Positions 22,501-33,700 of a stretch of DNA of 64,000 nt are shown piece by piece. Made by a program: the position numbers and the translations under genes. This DNA comes from Pratylenchus scribneri. Taxonomy: Eukaryota; Nematoda; Chromadorea; Rhabditida; Pratylenchidae. Location: the NCBI GenBank assembly GCA_030063045.1, contig JAQSEB010000107.1, forward strand, positions 310,001 to 374,000, in the 5' to 3' direction. Each line of letters opens with the position of its first letter. Position 1 is the stretch's first letter. The notes beneath the pieces are model-generated. The model was not told the origin of the DNA. It did not search any database and saw nothing but the letters and a program-made list of their open reading frames with translations.

Positions 22501-25500
22501 CACATTTCCTTAATAGCTGGATAATCCGCAATATTCAGGCCTGCATTTTCCATAAACATTTTATCTTTCTGACAAATATTATAAGAATTTTCATTTCCTT
22601 TTATTTCCTCCTCCATTTCGTGCCATTTTACCACAATTTCCCTCAATTCCACCATTGCTAATGGATTAACATAATATATAATTAATATTTTCAAATTTTT
22701 CTTTCTCATTTCGCTGAAATTTTCCCTTTCCAATTCGTTCAAAATTTCATCTTCAGTTTCATTTACATTTTCCTCTCGCATTTCGTTCAAATTTTTCTCG
22801 CCCATCAGTTCATTTACTGGCTCGCCGTCTTTTACAATTGTATATAAAATTACATGCCCTTTAAACTTATTTTATTATTAGGTTTAAATTCAGATTAGGG
22901 CTACAATTTCGGAAAATATTAATCTTAAAAAAATCTGATATGGTCAAAATTATTTTCTTAAAAAGATTATTTTTTGAAACGAAAAATTTTTCACTATTTT
23001 TTAATATTTTTTCGCCAAATTAAATAATATTCTTCAAATATATATAAAAATTTTGTTCAATATTGGGAAAAAAAACGAAACTGTTTTATAAAAAAATGTA
23101 TTATAGACGAAAAAAGTGGGAAACGACATTTGCGGAAGGGCTATATGATTTATTTTGGAACACAACTTTGAGGATGCGACATTTATGTATATTTTTTTTT
23201 ATAAAATTTACGCAATTAGGGCTGTGTATCGTCCCCAAAAAATGCGATACCCAATAAAGATTATGCCTCAAAAATCTGATATATGATATCCGACAAAAAT
23301 CCACTATTTTCTGATATCCTATAAGGATATAGACAATAAAAAATGTAAAATTTTTTTTTTGTTATTAAATATATAAATTTTTATTCAACTTTATTAATAT
23401 TTGAAGCTAGAATAAAACAAAATCTAATATTTCTGATTGTTTTGCAAATTGACCTCGGGAAATACAATTTATGCTCAAGAGATACCAATAGAAAAAAAAA
23501 GATTATCGGATTTGTCTAATCCGATATCCGATATGATCAAAAAAAACCGAGAGTCGATATCCGATACGCCAAAAAATCCGATATTTTCATCCGTACCGAT
23601 GCGATATACAATTTGATACACAGCCCTGATACACAATTGATACAATGAAGAATGGACTGTTTGTAAGATTCCTATTCCTATCCAGAGCCATAGCACTTTT
23701 TTAAACTAATAAATAGACATTTTTTAAAAAAAATTTCTCACCTTTCTTTATTGTTATTGTTTCGTGAAGGATGACAAATAGGCTATCATTTTTATTAATC
23801 AATGATTCAAAAATATTATTTCCAATTATTTCTTTAGCTGTGTAATTTTGCACGCCACTTGCAAGATAATCCTTATGCATTTTCTCAATTTCATTTTGGT
23901 TTTTCTTCAGCCCTTTTTTTAAAAAAAAATACAATATTATTCTATTTTTTTTATGAAATATTTTAAAATTTGATACAAAAATAATTGAAATTAATAAATA
24001 AATATTAATAAAATTAAAAGCAAGTGTAAATTTCATAAAAAATGACTGAAATCGAAAATTAATCTTTTTTAAGGCCAATTAAATCAGATTTTTTATGATT
24101 CTACATTCTATGCACCAAGTCTTTAGTACTAACTGCTATTCCTAATTTGTACCTACCCCAACATTTTGCTATGGCCAAATTTATATGGCCCTTTTTTTTC
24201 TACGCAAAAAATTTTCTGCAAATTTCTTTCAATTTCTAAATAATTTAAATATTTCCATAAAATAAATTTAAAAATTTAGTACAAAATGCACTTTTCAATG
24301 CCCTATTTGTAAGCTCATTTAATTTTTCTTAAAAATTTTAGTTAATTATACACTGATTAGAATGTATACAAGATGATTGTCTAATTAATATAAATTAAAT
24401 TATTAAAAAAAATTTTCAACGGCATTTATTACTTTCAGAAAAAATGTGTCTTTTTCAATGAAATCCAAAAATTTGTGAATTTACATTTTTTGAAAATGTC
24501 CATTTGCTCCTTTTGCTTGGCCAAGGCCATCAAATCCTTCAATTCCGATCCTTGATACTTTAGCTCATAAAATTTGATGGCATTTTCTACATTTCCAATT
24601 GTCAAATCCACTTTTTTCAACAAATTAGTTTCATGATAATCAACTAAAGTGAAAATGGCCATTATTTTGTCGACACACCTTTGTTTGAATGAGGAATTAT
24701 GGCGAAAACTTTTGAGTCTATCTAAGGCGTGGTGTTGATTTGCAACAGTTTTCTCATGTTCAATTTCCTGGGTTCGCGCTTCCAAAAAACTGAATTTTTT
24801 TGAAAATTTCTCAAATAAAGAGAAGGAGTATTTTGGTTATCAATTAACATACATTTGCATGAATCGGTTGAAAGCAATTGCGGCTATTAGTGCGCATTCA
24901 AATCTGTGGAAAAAGAGACCACGTTTCAATTCATTGCTCATATTTAGTTTGAATATATTAAATTTTTTTTTGTTCAATTTTTTCACACCATTTTTTTGTT
25001 ACATTTTTATACTCAACTCGTCGACGAGCTCTTTCGAATTGACTATATAATCTAATCATTCTTACCCGCTCATACCAGGCCTTTTTAACGGGCCCAATGA
25101 AACCGACGTTTACTCTTATCTTATTTTTTTCATAATTATAATTGGTTAATTCCGAAATTAATCAATTTCCAATATTTTACAATTAACTTCAAACATTATT
25201 CATTCCATAACCTTTAATCTTTTAAGAAAATTTTCCTAGTACTTTGTCTTTCCCATTTTCTGGGGAAGGAGGCGAGAATTTGACGAAAATAGAGGTTCAG
25301 AATAATTTAGTTTTAAAATAAAAACCAAAATTGGTTCAGACCAAACCATTAAAAAATTATTCACCATTCGATGCGTCTTGACGAACTGCTCTATCTAATG
25401 ATGATATATGGCTTGATGTTCTTTACTAATTTGTTTTTGATTGATAAAGGAACAAATTTCCAACAATTCCCCCTCACTCTTCCAATTTGATCTTTAACCC

Positions 25501-27123
25501 TTCTTCTCCGATAATGTGGAAGTACCCTCTAGCCTCTATTATTATGTTTTTCCTTAATAATAAAATAATGTCCCTAAAGGATTTTTTCTAATAACTCACA
25601 ATTGTCCATTGGTGTTTTTCTTCCATTCCTTGTCCATTTGCTCTAAAATGTTGATCACTTCTTTCATAGAATTTTCATCCTTCATATTCTGGGTCATTTC
25701 TGCCCACGGATGTTCATTAATTTTCTCGTACTTTTCTCGAACATCCTTGATAATTTGATCTGCACTTTTCTCTATTTCATAGGGATGTGCAACAGTAAAA
25801 CGGCTGATAATCGACGGATTCTCCTGCTTCAATTCTATTACTTGAGCAATTCCAACAGGTTCTTCTAAAAAAATTTTATGCATGTTTTATGTAAAAATAT
25901 AAATATATCAAGGCGATTCATTTCAGTTCCTCTAAAGTCTAAACATATGAGAAAATACTCAAGATAGGTTTTTTGGTTACTTCAGATGCAGCTTGACCAA
26001 AAGTAATTCTATTTCAATAAAAAAAAATGCAAAAAAAGCCTAATAAGGCTAACGCTGTTCCCTTTTATTGGGCCCCCATTGCCCGGGAAACGATTTTTCG
26101 GGACGGAAAATTGTCGGGGGACTTCGGGGGCGGGTGCGGTTTTTTCCCAAAGAGTGACAGGGGGCAAAAAACCTCGGAGAAGGGGGGGGGGGGGGGGGGA
26201 AAGGAAATTTCGTGATTTTGCAAATTTTCATCTTTCAAAAAATTTTTAGATAGAATTATATAAAATGAAAAAGATCTTTTATCTCATAAATATCATTTTT
26301 ATCCAAGAAATAAAGAAAAAAAAAGGATGATTTGGTTGAGTTTTTCCGAAAACATTTTCCTCCAAATTTATTACACTAGGGATTATTCGGGGAATGGCTT
26401 TCAAATTTTCGGGGACGGTGGCAAAAGTTTCGGGCTGAGGGCGGTGAGGAGGAGTGAATCCTAATGGTCATTATCAAATTGTATAATGTAACCTAATAAA
26501 TTAAATCTACATTGGCGATTCGTTTGAGCTTTAAGCTAAAGCTAAACCGATAATTGGAACCAGGGATGGGTTCGATGTTTAGATTTTTTCCGTTTCGATG
26601 TCAATTTTCGATCATATTTTGCATCGAAATTTCGTTTTTTGGTTTCGAAAAATTTTTTGACCCTCCGAAATTTCGTTTTTTGGTTTCGAAAAATTTTTTG
26701 ACCCTCCGAAATTTCGTTTTTTGGTTTCGAAAAATTTTTTGACTCTCCGAAATTTCGTTTTTTGGTTTCGAAAAATTTTTTGACCCTCCGAAATTTTGTT
26801 TTTTGGTTTCGAAAAATTTTTTGACCCTCCGAAATTTCGTTTTTTGGTTTCGAAAAATTTTTTGACCCTCCGATATTTCGATTTCGATTTGTTTGGGGGG
26901 CTATCGAACCCAACCGATAACTGGAAAATGCCGAAATCGAAATTGGCAAGAGAACCAGAATTGGCTATAACTATAACATATAAATTTTTTTAAAATCCAA
27001 CTCACTTTGTTTTCCTGCACTATTACCAGCATTGCAACAAGCGGGCAAAAGAAAAATTGGAATAAGCAAAGAATGCAATAGTGATGACCAAAGAAGAGGC
27101 ACCCCAATCGCCAATGATGGCAT
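19516..27123 (-). CDS. Gene 3: two-block secreted IKFYE-family protein
   Basis: Function unknown. Exons in coding order: 27123-27006, 25864-25600, 24903-24853, 24789-24485, 23912-23742, 22828-22450 (or from 22657), 21724-21300, 20783-20601, 19634-19516; about 671 residues (614 with the shorter sixth exon). The leader ends FLLPACCNAGNSAG. Block 1: A1 (EVINILEQMDKEWKK), B1 (ALIAAIAFNRFMQ), C1 (NVENAIKFYE, MDIFKK), D1 (WLKKNQNEIEKM). Block 2: A2 with a Glu/Asn-rich insert (EKNLNEMREENVNETEDE) and EYFKQMPKEWK, fused B2-C2 (ALLAKIALNRFLAM, NLQNAIKFYEF, a long charged helix, ASFKT), D2 (WLEEKVNKIVEPG). The tail is His-rich (HQHQHDHHLMEHAHQQ). The order and phases copy gene 1 exactly, but no transposon breaks the frame. 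Start and stop are clear; acceptors of exons 5 and 9 are weak. Confidence 0.82.
20200..20456. mobile_element. Type 4 palindromic MITE
   Basis: Inverted ends ACTGAATTTACCCAAATTTT and GGATAAATTCAGTAATTTTT, with inner arms TGGGGCCATATAACTTGGC and GCCAAGTTATATGGCCCCA. The core includes GGGTTAGGTTCAGGG. It lies in the last intron of gene 3. Confidence 0.85.
21818..22140. mobile_element. Type 2 palindromic MITE, diverged
   Basis: GCGGGCGAACGGCTTGGTGA marks the left arm, with AAGCTTTGACCAATATTGAG and CTCAATATTCGCAGAATC facing each other in the centre. Ends are eroded. It lies between exons A2 and B2-C2 of gene 3; a copy of the same type occupies the equivalent intron of gene 1. Confidence 0.7.
23218..23628. 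mobile_element. Palindromic element with GGGCTGTGTATC ends
   Basis: The left end is GGGCTGTGTATCGT and the right end GATACACAGCCC. Inside are degenerate GATATCCGATA palindromes in both orientations. A related fragment lies at about 39440-39530 in the receptor gene. It is intronic in gene 3, with no coding capacity. Confidence 0.7.
26065..26200. repeat. G-rich element fragment with poly-G tract
   Basis: GGGCCCCCATTGCCCGGGAA, then ACGATTTTTCGGGAC, and an uninterrupted G run of about 18 at about 26180. A similar GC-rich sequence with poly-G lies at 44445-44660, so this is a dispersed repeat. It lies in gene 3 intron 1. Confidence 0.55.
26555..26930. mobile_element. Inverted-repeat element with internal 42-bp tandem repeats
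   Basis: Ends GATGGGTTCGATG and TATCGAACCCAACC are inverted. Between them, at about 26625-26880, are about six copies of a 42-bp unit (CGAAATTTCGTTTTTTGGTT plus TCGAAAAATTTTTTGACCCTC). The unit is itself partly palindromic around GAAATTTC. A 70-bp miniature relative is at 37107-37178. Long frames across it are artefacts. Confidence 0.8.
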
Positions 27124-28728
27124 TTTTAGCAATTTGAATCCGTCTTTACTGGTTTTTCTAGAAAATTTGGTGGATTTACTTGATACCCGGAGTTGAAGAA
27201 AAGACACTTTGAGAAAGGGGAAGATATGGATTTGATGGGAGGAGAGAATAGGGAAAGAGGGAATTGGCCAAATAGTGGAGAGGAAAAGTTTATCTTTTGT
27301 GCATTGGCCAATTTGAAGTCAGCTCTCAGGCAAATTGGTGTTGTTTTTGCCGTCAGTTTTATCTGGCCAAAGGTAATATTGTGCAAATTGTGGTAAAACT
27401 ATAATTCCCTTTTGAAGACGGAGGATTTTACCGCATTTTTCTGCTGTTCTTCAACAAAACGGAGATTTTGGCAAAACCGTAAAGAGGTGGATTGAATGGA
27501 ATTGACCTATGGAATGGGAAGGAAATGGGTATAGAGAAGGGAGGAGAATGCGCGCAATTATCCCGGCGGCCGGCGCCGCTCGACGGACCCTTTGGCCCTG
27601 TGCCGATCAATGGACCCTATGGCAGAATTTATTCCATTTCCTTCCCTCATCTTCTATACAATAGGATTTGGCTTCAAAACAAGTCGACCGAACGTACCTG
27701 GATGGATTTGGCCGCCCGCATTCATTCCCTCACGCGCCATAATGGAGGAAGAGGCTCTATGAATGAAAGGAGAGAGGATTGATAAATAGGCTCCCAAATC
27801 CCCATCCCCACCTATTTGGCCCTGTTTTGAAGGCAAGGCCAGAGGGGGAGAAAATAGGATCAGGTCCATCGATCGACGAAAAACAACAGTCCATTCTCCC
27901 TTCCCCACCCATTTTCTTCTCCTTTTCATGTGATTTTTATTTCATCCTATCAAACCGTTTTCGGTTTGGCAAAATCTACAATTTACATTCGATTTTAAAG
28001 AGGAATTTTGGCAAAGGAATGAACGGACAAAATTGGGAATATGACATTTCCTTTAAAAGGCGAATTAATTTTATAATTCCTTTTAAACTTGGGTAGGAAT
28101 GGAACAAATATTGGAGAAAATGGATTTGACATTGAATGTGGGATGGACACAGAATGAAAATAAATGGACAAAAATGGAATTTTGGCTAAATATGGGAGGT
28201 AAAACGAACCAAGTTGGATGGCCATACCTCCAAAAAGGGCGATCGATCATTGAATTGTGATCTATAACCAATTCTCTTCATTTGCATTTGTTAATTCTAT
28301 CATTTTCGACTTGACCATTTAGGGTAGGCCCGGATGGGCTTAGGGGTAGTATATTGTTAGGTTTAGGTGTAGGGTAGGTTAAACTTTTAGGTTTAGAATT
28401 TCTTCTCGTAATATTTTTCAGTTCATAAACTATCGGGGGAAGCTGAATTATGGTGAACCCCCGCCCCCCATTAAAATTTTGCACCCCCCCCCCCCAATAA
28501 TAGACTAGTACCGAATTAAAAAATGGTAATTGATATTACCCACGCACAAAGAATATTATTTTATTAAAGAATAAGCAACATTATTTAAGCCATAGACAAA
28601 GAAAAGTGTTCAATTTTTAAAGAATATGAAATTAGGCAAATTTATTTATATTATTCATTTATTTAAACCAATTTTGACTTCATTCTTCACCATAGATTTT
28701 TTTTCAATTCTTCCGGATTTTTTCATGG
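27124..28728. promoter_or_regulatory. Upstream region of gene 3 and spacer
   Basis: At 27245-27375 the minus strand carries CCAATTTGCCTGA, AAATTGGCCAATGCACAAAA and GGCCAATTCCCTCTTTCC, in the same order as at 60-170 upstream of gene 1, strong evidence of a shared promoter. The stretch 27480-28000 is richer in GC, with purine-rich tracts. Open frames on both strands there have no start or splice support. Poly-C (12) occurs near 28485. Confidence 0.5.
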
Positions 28729-28941
28729 CTAATCGCAACCGCCACCAGGCATACGTGCTTCGCCGGGTTCGCAAGCCTCTTCGCTGTTGGCTTAAAAAAT
28801 AAATTTAAAATTTTTAAAAATAAATTAATATATTTATTTTATTAAAAAAAAAATATAAAATTCACAAGCAATCGCCGGGTAAATATTGACGACGGCCAAG
28901 AGAACGAGCACAACAAGAAGGTAAAATGCTAACAATTTCAT
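28729..28941 (-). CDS. 45-residue secreted Cys-containing peptide
   Basis: Two exons, 28941-28866 and 28790-28729, with a 75-bp GT-AG intron in phase 1. The ATG opens a textbook signal peptide (MKLLAFYLLVVLVLLAVVNI, ending YPAIA). The predicted mature peptide is only 20 residues, SNSEEACEPGEARMPGGGCD, with two cysteines twelve positions apart. The intron sits exactly at the signal/mature boundary. I do not recognise the peptide. Its size and layout suggest a secreted hormone-like or toxin-like peptide, but no family can be named. It lies alone between genes 3 and 4 on the same strand. Confidence 0.6.
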
Positions 28942-30775
28942 TGCTGCCGAAAATTTTTATTATTGATCTAAAATTTTTAAACATAGTTGTATGATATTTT
29001 TATTTTTATTTATTTTTAATTTTTTTAATTTTTTACTTAATTTTTTAGCATTGCAATTATAAATAAATTGTCCTAATTATAAAATGGGAAATATTCAGTG
29101 GATTATTTTGGGAAAAAATTAGGAAAAATGATCTAAAATGAAACATTTGGCAGAAAATTATAATAATTATAAAGACTGAAAACTGGGCGGATCGAATAGT
29201 GAGTTTAAAATTTCATATTGCAATCACCAAATGGGCAGCGCCGAATTTGCGCGCAAACAATTTTGAAAATGGATTGATTATACCAAAGATCACACCAATA
29301 AAATAAAATTGTAAAATTAAAGGAGAAAATTGGTAAAGAGAATTCAAAATCTAAATTTAAGGGAGAGCCTCCACACAAATTAGATATAATTTGTTTACGA
29401 AAAATTTCACTGTTTTGTCAATTAAATTGGGGGAAGATTACAGCGATAACTAGAAATAAAAATTAATTTTAAGAATTTTGATCTTTGAAGAAAATTTGAC
29501 TCTAGCCTAAATAGCAATTGTAAATAAGAATGAATTTCACGGGAAATGGCATGATTGATTACCCTCGAGGCATCATCTAAAATATTTATTTAAAATTATA
29601 CTTCGCAATAAAATCCAATTTGTTAATGAAAATTTTAATGAATAATAAAAACAAACAAACTATTTTCAATTCAAATTCTGCTTTTGTTTTTTGATTATTT
29701 CTACTTATAGTTCTTCAAAAATCGAGGGTAGAGAATTATTTGGAGGATGGGATTATGGCCTATGCTATGATTTGACAACCTTTCGGTCCTAAAATATCAA
29801 TTTTTCACACGAAAATTTTGAGTAAATTAATTATTTTTATAAATTACAGTTCCAAAACGAATGCCTCTTGTGGAGGTGAATAAATCGCCGATTGTAAAAG
29901 TGGGAATGTAGGAAAGATGCACAGTAGAAACGGGGCAATGCCAGCAATTATCGAAGTATGAAAAAATGAGTAAAAAATGAAGGAAGAGGAGGGATTTTGA
30001 ATTGGAGAAAAACCAATTATTCAATTTTTTTCTGAATTTCGGGAACCAATTTTGTGATGAAATTAATTGGCTTAATTTAAATTATAAAAATTCGGTATTA
30101 TAAAATTATCTATTTTTTATAGTCTACTTTCTTTTTTTTCTCAATGGATAAGCTTTAAATCTTCAATTAAAAATAAATAATTTATCCACAAATTTAATTT
30201 AAAAAATGGAATTCTTGAGGCCATATTTTAAATAAATTTGGGTGTTTAAGGTTAAATTTAGGATAATTAGCCAAGAATTGAATTTATATTTTAAATTTTT
30301 TTTATTTTATCATTTCAGCCAATGATTTAATGCTGTTTCCTTTGCAATTTGCATCCCATAAATTTTATGGAAAAGTAAATTAATATTAGAAAAATAATTT
30401 TATGAAATTTTACAAATTCATCAAACGCTAAGTACAAAAAAAAATTATTTTTAAAATAAAATATAAAAATATTATCAATATCAACTGCCATTCTAAAATG
30501 GCGTAACCGGTCTCACAGAGTTCAATTTAAAGATTTAATTAAAAAGGGCATACATTTTCCGGCGGAATATTTTTGAATACTTTATACAATTTAATACGAA
30601 TAGCTTATATTATTTACGAAAAAAAATTATATATCAAAAATATATAAAAATTAATAAAATTGGACTGAAAAATTGAATTGAAATTGAAAAATTGACATTT
30701 AATTCGATTCAGAAAAATTCACACACATAAAATTCACATGGATTTCCGCTAATAGTAGATTGCAATTTTCATCGA
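28942..30775. other. AT-rich spacer, no gene seen
   Basis: About 1.8 kb of AT-rich DNA between the small-peptide gene and the stop of gene 4. I found no splice-consistent coding on either strand. The small minus-strand frame at 29827-30024 lacks support. Confidence 0.4.
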
Positions 30776-33700
30776 TCAATATCCTCTACCTCTACCAATA
30801 TTTACCCTTATTTTCTTTTTTGGCCGCTTTTCGCTAGAATATAAGTTTACAAAGTTGGTCGATCCTTGGCCTTCTGTGACTCCTTGAAAATAATTTATTA
30901 AGCATGAAATTGTTTTCAAAAAGAATTTTGTAATCAAAATTAGGATATTTATTAATTATTATATTGTTCTCAATTCTTTAAAGGGAAGCTCTTAAATTAA
31001 TTTGATAATTCTATTAATATCTCATAAAATTACCTCTTTTTGAGAGTAAATATTTAGGCCAACTCTAAAAAGAAATAATGTAAGTGATCTATTAAAGCTC
31101 CATCTCTAATAATTTCCCACTTTTAATTTTGATTACCCAGAACTATTGGAGTGGTTGAATTTTAAAAATAATTTTTTTTTGCATTTTCTTAATTGCCAAA
31201 GGCTCTAAAAAATTCACTATAATTTGTTCAAAAATGTCAACAAATTAAGGAGTAAATTTCCCAATTTTTGAGGGTTAGAAAATAATTCCCCTAGGTTTTT
31301 AAACGAATATTTTCAATATATGATACGGTACAAAATGTCGAAAAACGGACATAATTTCCGGGTTAAGCTCATTCAGCAGATAAAAAATTTCGGTTTAGGT
31401 ATAAGTATATTATGTTCCAAAGCTTGACAAAATTTTATATAATGGTCGCATTAAGAAATAACTGAATTTCCTTTAACCTAAATATAGGTAAAAATTAACC
31501 AAATTTTTCATACCAGCTCCATAATCAGAATCATAATTTTTAAGAAATATTATATGGCTCCTTGATTTAGGCATCATTTTTGGTATTCTACAATTTATTT
31601 TTCTTTAAAATTTTCATTTCTCACCTTTCTTTAATTCTTGGCCTTGTTTCGCTGTTTCCCCTAAATGAGGTTGTTTTATTTCCGCCCCATTTATTGTTGC
31701 TTCTTCTTCATCATTGAAGAAGAATGGACTGTCGGCTAAATACATTGATTTCAAAATTTCCTCCCCAATTTTATGTTTCTCCTTTTTGGTTTTCATGCCT
31801 TCAACAATTTTTTGTTGCACCTTCTGCAGCCCTGTTGTTAGACAAAAAAATTCAATTGATTAATTATTTTTATTTATATTTTAATATTTATTTTATTAAT
31901 GCCTAAAATTAAGATTAGTGAAAATTCGTGCATGATATAAATATAAAATTAAAATAGCTAAAAAAATCATTTTGTGGAATTTAATAATTTTACTATTTAT
32001 CTTATTAAATTGTGTGCATTTTTCAATGATATATTTAATTTAATTTATTAAATTGTAGAAAAAATGAATTATAAAAAAATAATCTTTTTTGAGTTCATAT
32101 AATTTAACCAAGTAAAGATCCTTTAAGATTTGTAGGCTCAAAAATTGTAAAGATTAATCTTATCTTCTCTAAAACCTAATAAGTTCCAACAATTTGTTAC
32201 GAGAAAATATTTTAAATGCCACTAAAAACGCTTTTTTGTTACTAAAACAGTTTTTGACATTTAGTGAATCCAGAAACCTTATACCAATTTGTAGATCTCA
32301 TCGAGGCGCATCGATTGGTATTGGTATATAATTTGTCGAGTTTCGGCCAAAATTAAAGGATATTAAACCGTTTAAACCTTGTTTCCTATTTATGGTTTTA
32401 AACTCTATAATTTCTGGCCAAAACCTGACAAATTATATACGATTCGATGCGTCTCGATGAGATCTACAAAATGGTATAAAGTTTGGGGATCTAAAACTGG
32501 TTTTTGATTCAATAGAAAAAAGTTTTAGTGACAAAAAAAGGATTTTTAGTGGCATATAGAGAAATTTTAATGGCAAAAAAATAGTAACCATTTGTTACAG
32601 CCTAATTATATTTACAGAATAAAATTATTATTTTTCGAAAGGAAAATTTAACAGCAAATGCAGTGTTTTTTCAACAAAATAAATATTTCCCATTAAAATT
32701 CATTATTAAAAAGATAAATTCTAAGCTCAATTATATTTTCCGAAAAATGCTTCCCTTTAATATATGAATGAAAAGTGTACTATATTTTTTTTTCTCCCAA
32801 TTAATTAGTAATTTACATGATTCAAAAGCGTTCATCTGCTTTCTTCCATTGACCATTTTAAGTTTCAATTTTTGCCATTTCCGATTTATATTAAATCCAT
32901 TTGGCAGTTTATCCTTCTCAAATTCATAAAATTTGATTGCATTTTTTACAATTTTAATTTTTTCTTTCAAATTTTCAATCGGATTAAAATTCACATCATC
33001 ATCGGCCAATGCGAAAAATATCAAAATTTTATTGACCAATTTTTCATCCGCCTTATCATAGGCTACTAAAATTTGTTCTTCTTCTGACAAATTTTCATTT
33101 AATTCGGTCCAATATTTTTTGATCAAAAAGACATTTTCGCGATTCAATGACATCAATCGGTTGAAGGCAATTTTTGAGATTAGCGCACTGCTAAATCTAT
33201 GGAATATATATTGAGAATTTTATGGAATAAACAATAAATTGAAGGAGGTGGTGATAAAGAAAAATATTTCCAATTCAAAAAGCGAAATATTTATACAAAG
33301 TCCTCATTCAAAACCGGAACATTGCCATTTTTAATTACACATCAAAGACTGAACCAATTTTGATGATTTTATAATCGAATTAAATAGTAAACTTTGGACT
33401 AATTAATTAAATTAATTTTACTTAAATTTGTTCAATATTTTGAAAATTTTACCCAAAAAATTATTGAATATTTCGGTAATCAATTCAATAATAAATGTAT
33501 TTTGAATGTTTTTGGGCATATAACTTCATCAATTCTTAAATAATTTAAATAAAATTAATATAATATATAATCGAATAGGTAATAGTCTGCTCTTTAAATT
33601 GGTATAAAATTTAGCAAAATTAGTTCGATAAAAGAGCGACAAGTTGGACATTTGTTAAAATGATGTATAATCCATACAACGGAAACGGATACTACGTATT

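Noticed and set aside
26542..26949. 135-codon minus-strand frame with a repeated RVKKFFETKKRNF-like pattern
   Set aside because: It is a translation of the 42-bp tandem repeat within an inverted-repeat element.
27428..28096. Open frames of about 60-105 codons on both strands
   Set aside because: Purine-rich and GC-rich spacer, no splice sites in agreement and no similar frame elsewhere in the cluster.
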